Origin: Austropuccinia psidii
Taxonomy: Eukaryota; Basidiomycota; Pucciniomycetes; Pucciniales; Sphaerophragmiaceae
Reading direction: 5' to 3'
Assembly (NCBI GenBank): GCA_023105745.1
Contig: JALGQZ010000011.1
Coordinates: forward strand, 18,564,975-18,628,974
DNA length: 64,000 nt
Under the pieces are notes generated by a model. The model did not search any database and was not told where the DNA came from. It saw only the letters and a list, made by a program, of their open reading frames with translations. A program made the position numbers and the translations under genes. Shown piece after piece: positions 9,603 through 20,910 of this stretch. Position 1 is the first letter of the stretch. Each line of letters starts with the position of its first letter.

Positions 9603-11083
9603 TGTCAGCCTGTGACTCAAAACAGAGCACTAGCATGACATCCAACATACCATAAATAATGGTATGACAAGTATTGAACAAACATAGTCAATACAGGTAA
9701 TAATTAAGAGAAAACAATCCTATTAAATTAAACACCAACCTTATCCAAACAGAATAAGGAAACCTAGAGGAGAATAAACAAGTCAAAACCCTTATTTTCA
9801 CCTCTCATCTAACTTATGCATATTTAAGTTATTCTATACCAAAATGGTATTTTTCTTAAAGCTCACATAGAGAGCTACACAATGATATCATCCATGTTGT
9901 TGTAACACCACTATAACTGGAGATACCATATAACCTCATTTTCAAAACCAAGTCCCCCTGAAAGTCAAAGAGGGCTTGTACAAAACTGTACAAAAGTATA
10001 ACCAAATTAAAGATCTCAACAAGAGCTTTAATTTGAGACACCTTAGACCTCTTTATCTCCTAAATTGACTGAGGGATCTTGGTTCAAAGGTTTAATAACC
10101 AAAATACAGATATTCTGAAAACAAGAAAATAAACAAACCCCTGTATCTTTGGCATACACTCATACAACTGTACAGTGTAATATACCAAACTGTAGAGCTA
10201 ATCACGCCCTACAAAACTGTATCATCAGAATACAGATATCTAGCATGGAAGTTTTTGAAGCCTCATACTGATGTACAAAATTACATCCAAAATTTAAAAC
10301 CCTTATAACTTTTGCTATTTGCAAGAAGGGTAAACATGAAGCATACCAAATTGAAGAGCTCATTAAGCCCTTCAATTCTGTGCTCTTGGTTTCTTGATAT
10401 CTCAAAAACTGACTGAGATATCTTGGTTGGAAGTATTTTGACCAATACTGGTCTGTACCAAACCTGTACCAACCAGTACAGTCTTGATACTTAAAATAAT
10501 GGTTATTTAAAGCTTAAACCCGCCCAGAATAACTAATATTGATCATACAGACACCAGAACAACGTCATCCAAGTGCTGACGTGGCAGGTGAAAAGTTTTT
10601 TCACCCTGTATTGATCCAGAATGATCATTTTTTCGTTCCAAAACCACAATTCTGTCTATATTGACGTCAGAATTGAGGATCCAGAACCACAGACTGACCA
10701 CTGGAGTGAAACTTTTCAATCCTCTGACGTGTGAAGAGTTAATAACTCTTGACAGTCTTGAAAGATATAAAAAGAAGGGTTTTTCCCTTGAAAACCCATC
10801 ATCTTATCTTACTTTTACCAATATTCTTACGTGACAAGACTGTTATCCATCAGTAGTGTCCTTAGAATTATTAAAGATATAATTAGAATATAATTATTGT
10901 AGTGTTTCTTTACAGTCAAAGATATTAGAGCATTGCAACCCAGGTCCTCAATAGACTCATCACCACTGTTACCACGTAGCAGTAGGACCTGAAGACTTCA
11001 TTTTTATTTATTTTGACGTGTCACAGTCATAGTGCTAGCTTGTATTTACTATTTTTAAGCTACTACATAGACTCACCCTGACA
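9603..11083 (+). repeat. 3' LTR of element A1
   Basis: 1481 bp, TGTCAG at the start and CTGACA at the end (perfect inverted ends). The last 476 bases match 1-475. The next five bases are agtgg, half of the expected target duplication; the other half is outside the window. Contains the TATA-like box at 10764-10774 and several ACGT motifs. Confidence 0.95.
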
Positions 11084-11243
11084 AGTGGCATGCTATCGTA
11101 CATGAGCCATTTCACCCATTTTTCATGTGAGCCACCATATAACCCCAATTCCAACCCATCAAAACCAGGTGTATACTGTCCTGCGCATCATCACACCCTT
11201 ATTCACCAATCACCCTCTAGGTCCCAGATGAATCCAAACTCCC

Positions 11244-11880
11244 TCATTCTTCTAATTGGGATGAGATTGTATTACCATCCCTGATTTGATAGCCTAGTCC
11301 CTCACCAATCTCATAATAGCCATGGATTTTCTGCCACATTGTTTTTGCTAACCTCCTTGAGAATTGTGCCGACATACCCACTGATGTTATGCTTTTGTTG
11401 TCCTGTGCTGGATCAGTATAATTAAAAAATGTACTACTGGACCATAATACGTGAATGGGCCCATGACAATCAGATAGATCACTCCAAAAATGCTCATTTG
11501 GGAAAATCAATCTTCCCCCTGTCAGCTTGAAACCACCATCCCAAAGCATACAAAAATAAATCCTTATCAAGATGAGGTGAGGTTTTGAATTCATTCATGG
11601 TTAAACTGAGTTCCAAAGAAAACTCAAATGCCCCCTAATTTGCATAAAGATTGGCTTCGTAGTTGACTTGATCAAAGGATGGAACCCCAAATGACTTGTA
11701 GCAAGTTTGAATCTTTTGAAGTAATCTATTCCCACATATTGTAAGGGTTTACATAGAATACAACCAACTCAGCTAAGATTTGCACCCCGGTTCTGCCTTT
11801 CATCTTTTGCGTTTTCAAATTTCCCAAGACTTCCATAAAGACCAAATTTTTCATTCTTTGTGCTGCATTTGTGGGAAAAT
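11244..11880 (-). pseudogene. Unknown minus-strand coding remnant
   Basis: The clearest piece is an open stretch at 11244-11594 (about 116 codons) with well-mixed composition (WDGGFKLTGGR, FNYTDPAQDNKSITSVGMS, MWQKIHGYYEIGEG) that does not look like random AT-rich translation. A second stretch upstream on the same strand (11726-11880) may belong to the same gene in another frame. It ends about ten bases before the A2 chromodomain remnant at 11893, so it was cut there. I do not recognise the family; it may be a transposon gene, as everything around it is. Confidence 0.4.
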
Positions 11881-11892
11881 TCCCCTCCAGGA

Positions 11893-12127
11893 AGAAGAAC
11901 CGCACACCACCAGAAATAGTGGAGGTGGAAGACTCCTCTGAACTAGTGAAGAAAACATCAGGGCCAGGAAGCTCAGACTTAATGGTAGGGATCAGAGCCA
12001 ATACTTAGTCAGATTCAAAAGCCAGACAGCTGATAAAGACAAATGGTTGGCAGAGGATGCCATACCAGCTGGGAACCTTCATTTAAGGAGATTCTGAGCC
12101 TCAAGGAGGACTGAAAAGTCTCATCAA
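11893..12127 (+). pseudogene. Chromodomain tail of an A2-type Pol
   Basis: Translates to a close match of the A1 Pol C terminus: ARKLRLNGRDQSQYLVRF followed by a DKDKWLAEDAIP block and an RRF/SHQ ending, with an in-frame stop in the last 15 codons. It is followed by a polypurine-like tract and the LTR at 12155. Only the last 80 or so codons of the element are left; everything 5' is missing. Confidence 0.8.
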
Positions 12128-12154
12128 TGATGAGCCTTTTTTAGAGGTAAGGTA

Positions 12155-13588
12155 TGTTAGCCTGTGACTGAAAACCAAAGCACAAGCATGAAAGCCAAAT
12201 ACCATAAACCAATGGTATAGACAGGATATCACAAAAACATGGAGCTGAGAAAAATCAGCTCAAAAGGTATCAAAGGAAAGAGGAAACTAACCACTTTCAA
12301 GATATACAAGTCCCATCATCATGGGACAAAGAATAACAAAGTTATTCTTGCAAAAAGTTGTTGCTGAGCATAATCCTTAATTTTCACCTCTCATCTGAAA
12401 TAAATGGTAAGATGCCTAAACCCATAAAATGGGTATGAAAAACAAATCTCTAAGCCAGAGCTATCCATTGGTACTAACCAAACTGAGCTAGCACCAGTAT
12501 TACAGAAGTTATGGTCAAATTCAGGCCAAATAAGGGTGAACAAAATATTCACCTTCCATCTAACTTCTACAGTTCTAGTGTGAGATACCTAAAGTGGGGT
12601 CTTTTTGGAAAGAGAATAATCAGGCTATCTGATGGTTCCATCCATTTCCCCATATCTCACCTAGAACAAAAGTTATGAAGCAAACAAGCCCAATACAGCT
12701 TCTTGCCTAAAACATGCATATGTACAAAAATTTGTACATGGGATAACTTTACCATATTGGATGATAACCATACCAAATAAGGTACCATTGTGTAGATTAT
12801 ATACAGGTCTACACACAGAACCAATTTTGAGGTTGATATCTCAAGAGATGACAAAGTTATGGCTGTTTTAAAGTCAAAATCCCACAGTCTGGCCATTTCA
12901 CCCTTACCATGGGATAATATCCCATAACCATGATTATGAGGTGTCAAACTGACAAAGAAGCTTGTTTTTACTTCAATACCTAATATCTCATTCAATCCTG
13001 GGTCACATACAGGTTCTGTACAGCATTCTATGCGTCATACACATCAGAATGAAGCTGTGTGGCCACAAGATGAAAATTTTCACCCTGTATTAGTGAGAAC
13101 TGCCCAGATGTGGTTTAAAAACCACATCTGAGCCCATTAAAGGTTATACAGGCCTTTTGCAAACCACAAGCCTGTCTTAGAGAGTGAAAAGTCTTCACTT
13201 CCTTTATGTGGAGTGGTCTAGCAGCCTTTTTACCCCATTTCAGGATAAAAAGGGTCCTTTTCACATCCAGAAAAGGTCTCCTCATCCTGCTCTTGAATTT
13301 CTACATAGTATAATGGTCAAAAACAGTTCTACTCTTGGAAAATAAACAGGTATACTTCTAATCTTAATTATTGTAGACTTTGTTATTGTAATCCAACAGG
13401 TCAAGCTGCACCCAGGGTTTTCAATAGGGCTCACCACCACTATTCTTCAATAGTAAAGCCCTTTTATTTTAATAATAAACTATTATTATACCTTAGTACC
13501 CTTATTTTTAATATTTATAACCATGTCACAGTCATATTTAAAGTTGTAATTATTGCACTTACAGCTTCATCATAGACTCAGCCTGACA
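12155..13588 (+). repeat. 3' LTR of truncated A2 element
   Basis: 1434 bp from TGTTAG to CTGACA. Related to, but clearly distinct from, the A1 LTR; same subfamily as the LTRs at 17643-19006 and 33305-34713. Right flank is tgatt; no matching left flank because the element is truncated. Confidence 0.88.
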
Positions 13589-13982
13589 TGATTCCTTCAT
13601 CAATTTTAGATTCCAAATTTTATAATTAAAAAATTCTTCTGCTTCTGTTGGCTTGAAAAAATCTAACCCTATATATTGAAATTTATATAGCAAGTCAACA
13701 GCCAATAATCATTTATCATGCACAAAGATAAAACTCACCTGCAATCTTGAGCTCCCCAAGCCAGGCCAACATTTTAAGCTCTTGGTTACTGATCACCTTA
13801 ATACCAATGGGCAGGAATGTATCAGCATCATTGATATTATCAACCCCCCTTTTTTGATGATTGTTTAGTAATATTGGAATGATAATTCAAAATGTCTCCA
13901 AACCCATTAATGTGGGATGAAAATATTCCTTGAAAATTAGCAGAGGATTACACTTTGGGCTCAGGTTAAGGCATTATATCGG

Positions 13983-14883
13983 TCATATCTTGTCCCATTG
14001 TATCATGTTTAATTGTCTCCCTTTCTTGAAAAGCTTCAATATTTTGAGGAGAGAAGGAGGGGTTTCATCATGTATTGTTTCATTGAGTATGGGGGAGCTT
14101 TCAGTATGAGGAGGCTCATTATCAATATGGTCCACTTCAACATTGATCATGTCATCACCTTGATCCCGGGAATCCTTTGCGGCTTCAAAGGTACAGCGTT
14201 TTTTGTTGGCTTTTTTGGTGGCATTTATATTTTGTCTTTTTTCTAATACTTTGCCTGCAACTCCAATTACCACTCAAGATCCTTCAGGTTAAGATTTTCC
14301 CACCTCCACACCTTCCCATATATTGTAAGCAGCCCTTTTCAAGGTTTTTGTAGTGAATTTTTATTTGACTTATGCTTCAAATCCATTTTGAGTAGGCTCA
14401 TTGCTTCAGAAATCTTTGATACACATAATCAGGAATTTCACTATCATTTTGAATTTTTTTTAGCCTTGCGATTTTTTGAGCAATCTTTGACACAAATTGT
14501 TCCTTGGATATAATTTTAACCTCCCCACCAGAAATTACATCATCTTGCCCTGCATCTTCTGTTGGTGAACAAGGTTCAACAGTCTTTTCCTTCTCATAGA
14601 TTTTAAAATTTGGTTTCTGAGAGCTTGGAGGCTGAGGTGAAGTAAAGGCTATGACAAAATTATCAGGTTTGGAGAGACTACAAATATTTAAGATAAACCT
14701 ATGCTCACATTCTGGAAGGACTGGTGGATCTGAATTACTTTCATGTGCCAGGCTCTCTACTCCAATGCCTAATTAGCTACTACTGACCATATCAGAGACT
14801 TCACTTCCAATCTTTGGGTCTGAACTTTGTAGTTCATTTAATTCAGTTGAATTTCCCGGGGGTTTGAGCATTGGTTGGGGCAT
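13983..14883 (-). pseudogene. Unknown basic protein, broken gene
   Basis: Minus-strand frame from an ATG at 14883 (MPQPMLKPPG...) runs to about 14390 with one internal TAA. The C-terminal part continues in another frame with two more stops (14250-14300) and then about 95 open codons ending at 13983. The middle contains a helical KEQFVSKIAQKIARLKK-type segment; the end has a basic KKANKKR stretch, possibly nuclear targeting, then an acidic region. Composition is protein-like over about 300 codons. No family recognised. It lies just right of the A2 LTR and may be a transposon ORF or a decayed host gene. Confidence 0.45.
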
Positions 14884-15689
14884 AGCGGAGTTAGTTTATT
14901 TAGTAAAGAGATGGTGACAAGTTGATGGATGACTTGATTGAAATTCTTTGAATAAAAAGATAAAAATGGAAAAAAAAGGTGGGAGTTCTGAAAGTGGTGG
15001 AAGTAAAATAAGCTTAAGATATTAATTATTGATTCCATTTTAGGTAGTATCAATATTGGAGAATTTTTGAAATTTTGAAAGAAGTTAAATATCAATTTAA
15101 ATCAGTTAAATACTTGGTGAATTTTCCAGAAAAAAGTCATTTCAGAACCACAGGCTGACCAAAAGAAACCTGCCCATTGATGGCCTTGGAACCTTCCATA
15201 AATATCTATTGAACCTTTTGTATTGCATTTGAAAAATATGGTTTGTCACAAAATTCAAGGAGGTGATGTGTTGCAGATTATTTCATATCATTCAAATGAA
15301 CTAACTTCCCTGTGAGAAATTGAATAAATTTTCCTAGTTACAAACCTACTAAATTCAACTTCTGAACTATTCAATGCTCATGACCTAAGGACTAAGCAAA
15401 GTGTTCCACTTGAATGATATGAGATAAAATGGTTTTGTTGCAAAAACAAAGACACAATTTGGGTATCAAATATTCCACTTGTTAGTTTTTAACTTGTGAG
15501 CCTCATGATTTAAACCCTAACCCCAACATTGTGGATATACCTACCAATTTCCCCCCAGAACCTGTTGGCAGAGAAGGACACTAAGCATGTTTCCATGATT
15601 GAATTCATCATGTACGCCAAAAAGCCACTGTAACCTATTGATCTAATACCCAGCACAAGGATGGTAAGTGGCGGAGAGAGGATTAGGCA
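14884..15689. other. Stretch without recognised features
   Basis: AT-rich DNA with no convincing frame. A few bases around 15149-15170 resemble a piece of LTR A1 (about 73-90), too short to call. Confidence 0.5.
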
Positions 15690-16368
15690 TAAGGCCGGTT
15701 GAGTGCGGAGTCAGAGGCATATCTTGAGGGTGGCACAGGAGCATAAGAATTGTAAGCGGTATAGAAGATAAGGCAGGTGTGTGGAAGAGTAAGGAGTTGC
15801 AAGGCCAGAGATGGGGGGCAGCATTGTGGTCTCAACTTTAGGGCACTGCAGGAACGTCAGGATCATAAGTGGGGTTGGGGATTAGGCCATTGTGAGGGTG
15901 GTGTTGGAGGCATTTTGGGAGGGAATTACACAACCATAAAGATGGTAACTGGCATTTGAGGCATGTCGGGAGGGCACTACTGGAGCGTAAGGATTGTAAG
16001 CAGTTTTGGAGGAATGTCTGGAGGGCACTATGTGAGTGTAAGGGTGGTAAGCGGCGGGGGTGTGGAAGCATAAGGAGTGGTGAGGGTGGAGATGGGGAGG
16101 CAGTGTCAAAGTCATCTCTGGAGGGCGGTGTGGGCCCATAAGAATGCTAATGTTTGGAGAGGATTAGGCTGGGATGAGGAAGCCAATTCAAGCGTGAGAG
16201 TAGGAATTGTAAAGGGGTTAGATGATCAGGAGGTGGGGCGGAAGTCTTCTCATGCACAAATATGGGCATGCCAACCTTCTGCCTTGCACCAAGAGGTGTA
16301 ATTACCCAAACCTTGCAAATAGTGTTGAAATGGGGTTGGGCTTTGAGTGACATTCTCATGTGACACAT
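15690..16368 (-). pseudogene. Broken gene with 17-residue Tyr/Pro tandem repeat
   Basis: On the minus strand the DNA encodes imperfect copies of a 17-residue unit, AYNPYAPVVPSRHASNA and variants, 51 bp each. Three copies are contiguous (about 15909-16060); another sits near 15695-15760 in a shifted frame. Upstream on the same strand (16147-16368) an open stretch of about 70 codons may be the N-terminal part. Frameshifts and stops break it several times. The plus strand is unusually G-rich here compared with the AT-rich surroundings. The low-complexity repeat suggests a disordered or wall/adhesion-type protein, but no function can be given. Confidence 0.5.
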
Positions 16369-16506
16369 GTGACAATTGATTTTGTCTTGACACAGAAGTG
16401 ATGTGACCCACTAAATCCAGTCACTATAATGTGACAATAATGCAACTGAAGCACACTTTTATACTGACCGCATTGCAGCATGAATTCAATCTCTGGCCAT
16501 TGACAC

Positions 16507-16858
16507 AACATTCACCCTGGTGAGAGTTGGCCCTCCAGTACCTTGGGATGCCCCCACAGGAGCAGGAACACTTTCAGTATCATCAAACCCTTCTTCTTCC
16601 ACTGAATTTTCCCCTCCTCTTCACCATCTTCACCAGGACCCTCAAAAGCCCTGGAAATGAACTTGATCTTCTTGGCCCTCTTCCTTCTTTACTGGATGGT
16701 GCTTCTCCTTGCATAATGGGTCCTCTGTATAATTAGGCCCCCAGTTGACGAACTGCTTGGGTGCCATGAAAATGGGCTCTTGGAGTTGGAGCAAGAACAG
16801 CTTGAGCACTGGCTTGGGATGTAGTTGGTCTTGCAGGAGGTGAATGATGAATAGGCAT
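16507..16858 (-). pseudogene. Gag N-terminal fragment, family C chromovirus
   Basis: Starts with MPIHHSPPARPTTSQA on the minus strand, a close match to the Gag start of the family C element at 63699 (MPIQHSPPARQTRSQA). About 117 codons follow, with a stop near codon 43 and the same Ser/Glu-rich composition and QGTGGP motif, then homology stops near 16507. Its leader (16859-17610) and LTR follow on the right, in the order expected for a minus-strand element. Confidence 0.8.
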
Positions 16859-17610
16859 GATTTGAAAAATAAAATATCAAAATCAATTATTAAAATCAGA
16901 TTTTGAAGATGGAAGGGTTGAGCCAAATCAACTGGAAAGCTTGAAGTCTAAATCAAAATCAGAATCAATGTCTTGAAGAAAAATCAATCAATCAAAATGA
17001 ACTCTTGAGGCAAATCAATCAATCCAATTTCAAAATGAATTCTTCAAGTCTATGAATCAATATTTAAAATCAATCAAAATAAAAATATTGCAAAACAAAT
17101 CAAAAAATTAAAATGAATTCTTGAGGAAAAATCAATTTTTTTTCTAAATTATTGATATCAAAAATCAGCAAACTAAAATGAAATATTAAGGTGAATGAAT
17201 TTTCTTGAAGTAAATGTCAATTGTGTCCATTCAATCAATAAAATTAAATCAAGTTAGTCCTTCTTTAAACTCAAAATTTCTTGAAGAATGAAACAATATG
17301 AATCTTGATGTGAAGAATGTGTCTGAATAATTTGATGAGCAATTTGAAAATTAAATATATTTTAAGATTATGCTTGAATTTTGAATGAAATAAATATGAT
17401 GATTTGAGATAAAATTTGGAGATAAAAACAAAAATAAAATGGGTCGGGTTTCAATTTTTAAGAATTAAAAATGAATGAGAGAAAATTGAGAAGTGAGTAT
17501 AAATCATAAGGTTCATAAGCATTACAGAGTCATAATTTCAATGAAATTAATGGATGAAATTACAAACAAAGAATGAACAGAAAAATGAAATCATGAGCTA
17601 ATTAATATAA
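16859..17610 (-). other. 5' leader of the family C fragment
   Basis: AT-rich, with many CAATCAAT-type short repeats, matching the leader right of 63700. No frame. The junction with the LTR is at about 17611. Confidence 0.6.
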
Positions 17611-20378
17611 GTTCACAGGGGCTCTTATGGAAGCAAGAGTTTTTTCAGCCTGTGATTAAAAACCAGAGCACAAGCATGACAGCTGAATACCACAAATCAA
17701 TGGTATAGCCAAGATACCACCAAAAGATAAAGCTGAGCCAAATAAGCTGAAAAGGTATAAAACAAAATAGGAAACCAACCACTTTCCAAATGTTTAAGTT
17801 CCATCATCATATGACAAAGAATAACAAAGTTGTTGCTGAGCATAAACCTTAATTTTCATGTCTCATCTAAAATACAGAGGAAGAGGCGTAACCCCATCAA
17901 ATTGGTATTCAAAATAGAGCTCTAAGTCAGGGCTATCCAATGGTATTAGCCATACTGAGCTAGCACCAGAACTACAGAAGGTATGACCAAAATAAGGTCA
18001 AATAAGGGTGATTAAAATATTTACCTCTCATCTAACTTCTACAGTTTTAGTGTGAGATACCTAAAGTGGGGTCTTTTTGGAAAGAGCAAAATCACGCTAT
18101 CTGATGGTTACATCCATTTCCCCTTATTTCATCTAGAACAAAAGATATGGAGAAAACAAGCTCCATACAGTTTGTGGGCAAATCATAAATGATAACCATA
18201 CAATATGAGGTACCATTGTGTATAACACATCCAGGGCTCCACAATGAACAAGCTTTGAACTTGATATCTCAAAAACTGACAAAGTTATGGCAGTTTTAAC
18301 CTCAAAATCCCACAATTAGACCAATACAGTTTTACTGAGGGATATTATCCCATAACTATGATTATGAGGTGTCAAACACACAAAGAAGCTTTTTTATACT
18401 TCAATAACTCATAATTTATTCAATACTGGTGTTCCATACAGGTTCTGTACAGCATTCTACACGTCATACACATCAGAAGGGGGCTATGTGGTCCCCAGAT
18501 GAAACCTTTCACCCTGTATTGGTGGAAACTTCCCAGATGTGGTTTCAAAATGAGGTCTGAGCCCAACACAGGCTATACAGGCTTTGTGAAAACCACAAGC
18601 CAGTACTTGGGAGTGAAAAATATTCACTTCCTCTATGTGGAAAGGTCTAGAAGCTTTTTCACCCCATTTTATGATAAAAAGGGGCCTTTTCACAGCCAGA
18701 AAAGGTTTCATCATCCTACTATTTAATTCCTATGTAGTACAACTGTCAAAAAAAGTTATACTCTTGAAAAAAAACAGCTTATACTTTAAGCTTAAGTATT
18801 GAAGCTCTTATTATAGTAACCAAACTGGTAAGACTCTTTCAGCAGCGCTCACCACCACTATATTATTATATTAGAGCCCTTGATAGCTTATTTTAAACCA
18901 TCTATTATCATTATCAAAAACATTTTATATCATTTTCACCATGTCAAAGTCATAGTTAAAGCTTGTAAGTACCATTATACACCTTTATCATAGACTCAGC
19001 CACACAAGTGGCCTGGCACTCAGGAATCAAGAACCCACTCGGAGGGCTCCAAAAGCATAAAGAAATAAAAAGAAATACATTTCTTAAGGAAGAATAAGAG
19101 TAAAGAAATGTGTTCCAAAGATAAAAGAAAAAGGAAGCCGATGGCCAAGATAATAAGAAAGCCGGAAGCCAAAGAGCCAACCAAATGAATCCTCAATTCA
19201 ATTGTTCAACCTGTAAGAAAGAATAATGGAATTAGTAAAGGATATGACCACCAATATCCACTGACAGGTGAAAAAAAGGTGCAAATGACTGACTTAAGAT
19301 TATCTGTATTTACTTTAATAAATTAAAAAAAGTAAGAATAAAAATAAATCTCATATATCAATTACCTGGGGAAAAAGTCCCCAGGAAAGAAAAGGTGGCC
19401 AGTATATGTGAAAACGTGGAAGGCTGATGGTGGAGTGTTGATCCCTGGCTTTGTTGACTGTTTTGGGTCAATACAAATCTGGCCATATTGAGAATTTAAC
19501 AGTGTTATGAATTCCCAATGTGGAATATGAACTTCCCCAAAAGGGCCAAGGCCATACAGCTTGCTTGAATATGGCCTGTATTGACCAATTTAGTTGTCCA
19601 AGGAAATACTAAAGTACTTGATGCCCTGAAAACTGATTGAATAATTATTAACCTCTTGGAATTACCTTTTGACTGATCCTGAAATGAAAATAACCCACCT
19701 CCTGCAGAGCCAGGAGGTGGGAGACATTGAATGGTCTGCTGATAGCCACCATTGATTTCAAGAATGCATGGCTTAAAAGTCTTCCTTTGAAATGGGTTAT
19801 GTATTTGAGAACTGCAGTTGTAATGACGTAATTTGGTCCTGAAACTATCACCAAGGGGTTTCTGAGGAAAAATGGTACATAATGGTATATAATACCATAT
19901 ATGTACCATCTTTCGTTCCCACATAATGAGTCCAATTGAGTGGAAGTTGGGGGTTTCCCTGCTCTTGAGGGGAAACCCTTTATAAAGATGACTGGGGCCC
20001 TTTGGTGACTGCCAGAGGCCATGGTTGAAGTCCACTATGGTCATTTTGGGTCCTTACAGCCCACAGGCCATACACACCATAGGGGGCCTAAAAATAGGGT
20101 CCAGGGACCTGGTGGTGGCTAGAGGAGCCAGAGGCCCCTGCAAGGCTGACAGGACCCCCCATGCCCAAAAAAAGGGGTATTGGCCTGGGGGTTGATGAGG
20201 TGGATTATTGGCCAAGGGGCCAATGGGAGCAGGATATGGCCTGAGGCCATGGAAGGCCAGTGAAAATGGATATGGCCCAAGATTCATTTGACATCCACAG
20301 ATTCAATTTGGCCATAAAAGGGGTTCAGGCTTGATTTGCTGCAAACACCCATTGGGGTCATTACATGTGGTTGTGACA
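17611..20378 (-). repeat. 5' LTR of family C, with nested A2 LTR
   Basis: On the minus strand it starts TGTCACAACCAC (at 20378) and ends near 17611, matching the intact LTR at 56316-57973. It is split by a plus-strand A2 LTR (17643-19006). The GC-rich GGCC-containing segment at about 20040-20280 is also in the other copy. Its right flank (ctgag, 20379-20383) lies inside a family D LTR. Confidence 0.85.
17643..19006 (+). repeat. Solo A2 LTR nested in LTR C
   Basis: About 1364 bp with eroded ends (TTTCAG at the start where TGTCAG is expected, CACACA at the end). The right flank is agtgg and the left agttt, an eroded 5-bp duplication. The uninterrupted C LTR at 56322-56370 shows the empty site and proves the insertion point. 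Confidence 0.88.
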
Positions 20379-20381
20379 CTG

Positions 20382-20910
20382 AGCTACACACCACACCTCA
20401 ATTTCAACACAAAATCTTATGGTTAATACCAAATCTTATGTGAAATAAATTAAGGTATTGAGGATTTTCATATTTTCATACAGAAAACACTAAAAACTTA
20501 ATTTAAGCTTATTTAGAGTTGATTTACAGAATTTTTACCCAGGGATTACTCCAACTTGTTTTTTATGAGGAATCAAGTAGGGAATTAGTTTTCATAAGTT
20601 AATTTATTGGAAAAAAATTATAATAATTTTTGCATAACTTTTTTCCAAAAACCTTTAATTTTCAAATTTTTGGTGAAAATTTCTTTTTACTAAATTTTTT
20701 CAAATAAAAGTGTATTTTCACAATTTTCAATATCAATCACATTTCAATTTTGAAACATAATTCCAATTTTAATCTTTTATATAAATTTTGAACTATATTT
20801 ATATTTTGATTTTGGTTTGATTATATAAATAAACTTACTTATTTGTAATTATAACAAAATCTTTTTATTGGTGGTCTTTTGCATATATAAAAATACCTCT
20901 AAGGATCACA
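20382..20910 (-). repeat. Partial LTR, family D
   Basis: Similar to 53483-54000 through its length; minus-strand start is TGTGATCC at 20910 (TGTGAGCC in the other copy). The rest was displaced by the family C insertion at 20378, so C is younger than D here. Confidence 0.75.

Larger units (their letters stand above)
1..11083 (+). mobile_element. Ty3/gypsy chromovirus-like element A1, degraded
   Basis: LTR retrotransposon on the plus strand. The 5' LTR is cut by the window edge and the 3' LTR ends at 11083. Order inside: primer-binding site, AT-rich leader, short leader exon, dual-frame 5' gag region, Gag with zinc knuckle, protease, RT, RNase H, integrase and a C-terminal chromodomain-like segment, polypurine tract. 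The copy is dead: a frameshift and a stop near 2533-2596, two in-frame stops in pol (7731-7733 and 8010-8012), and a 2-kb solo LTR at the protease/RT junction. The 475 bases of LTR that can be compared differ at about half a dozen sites, so the insertion is fairly recent. The base count is by eye. Confidence 0.92.

Noticed and set aside
15149..15170. Short match to LTR A1
   Set aside because: About 20 bases only; could be chance.
16859..17610. CAATCAAT repeats as a CRISPR-like or satellite array
   Set aside because: Irregular short AT-rich repeats without spacers, typical of this element's leader.
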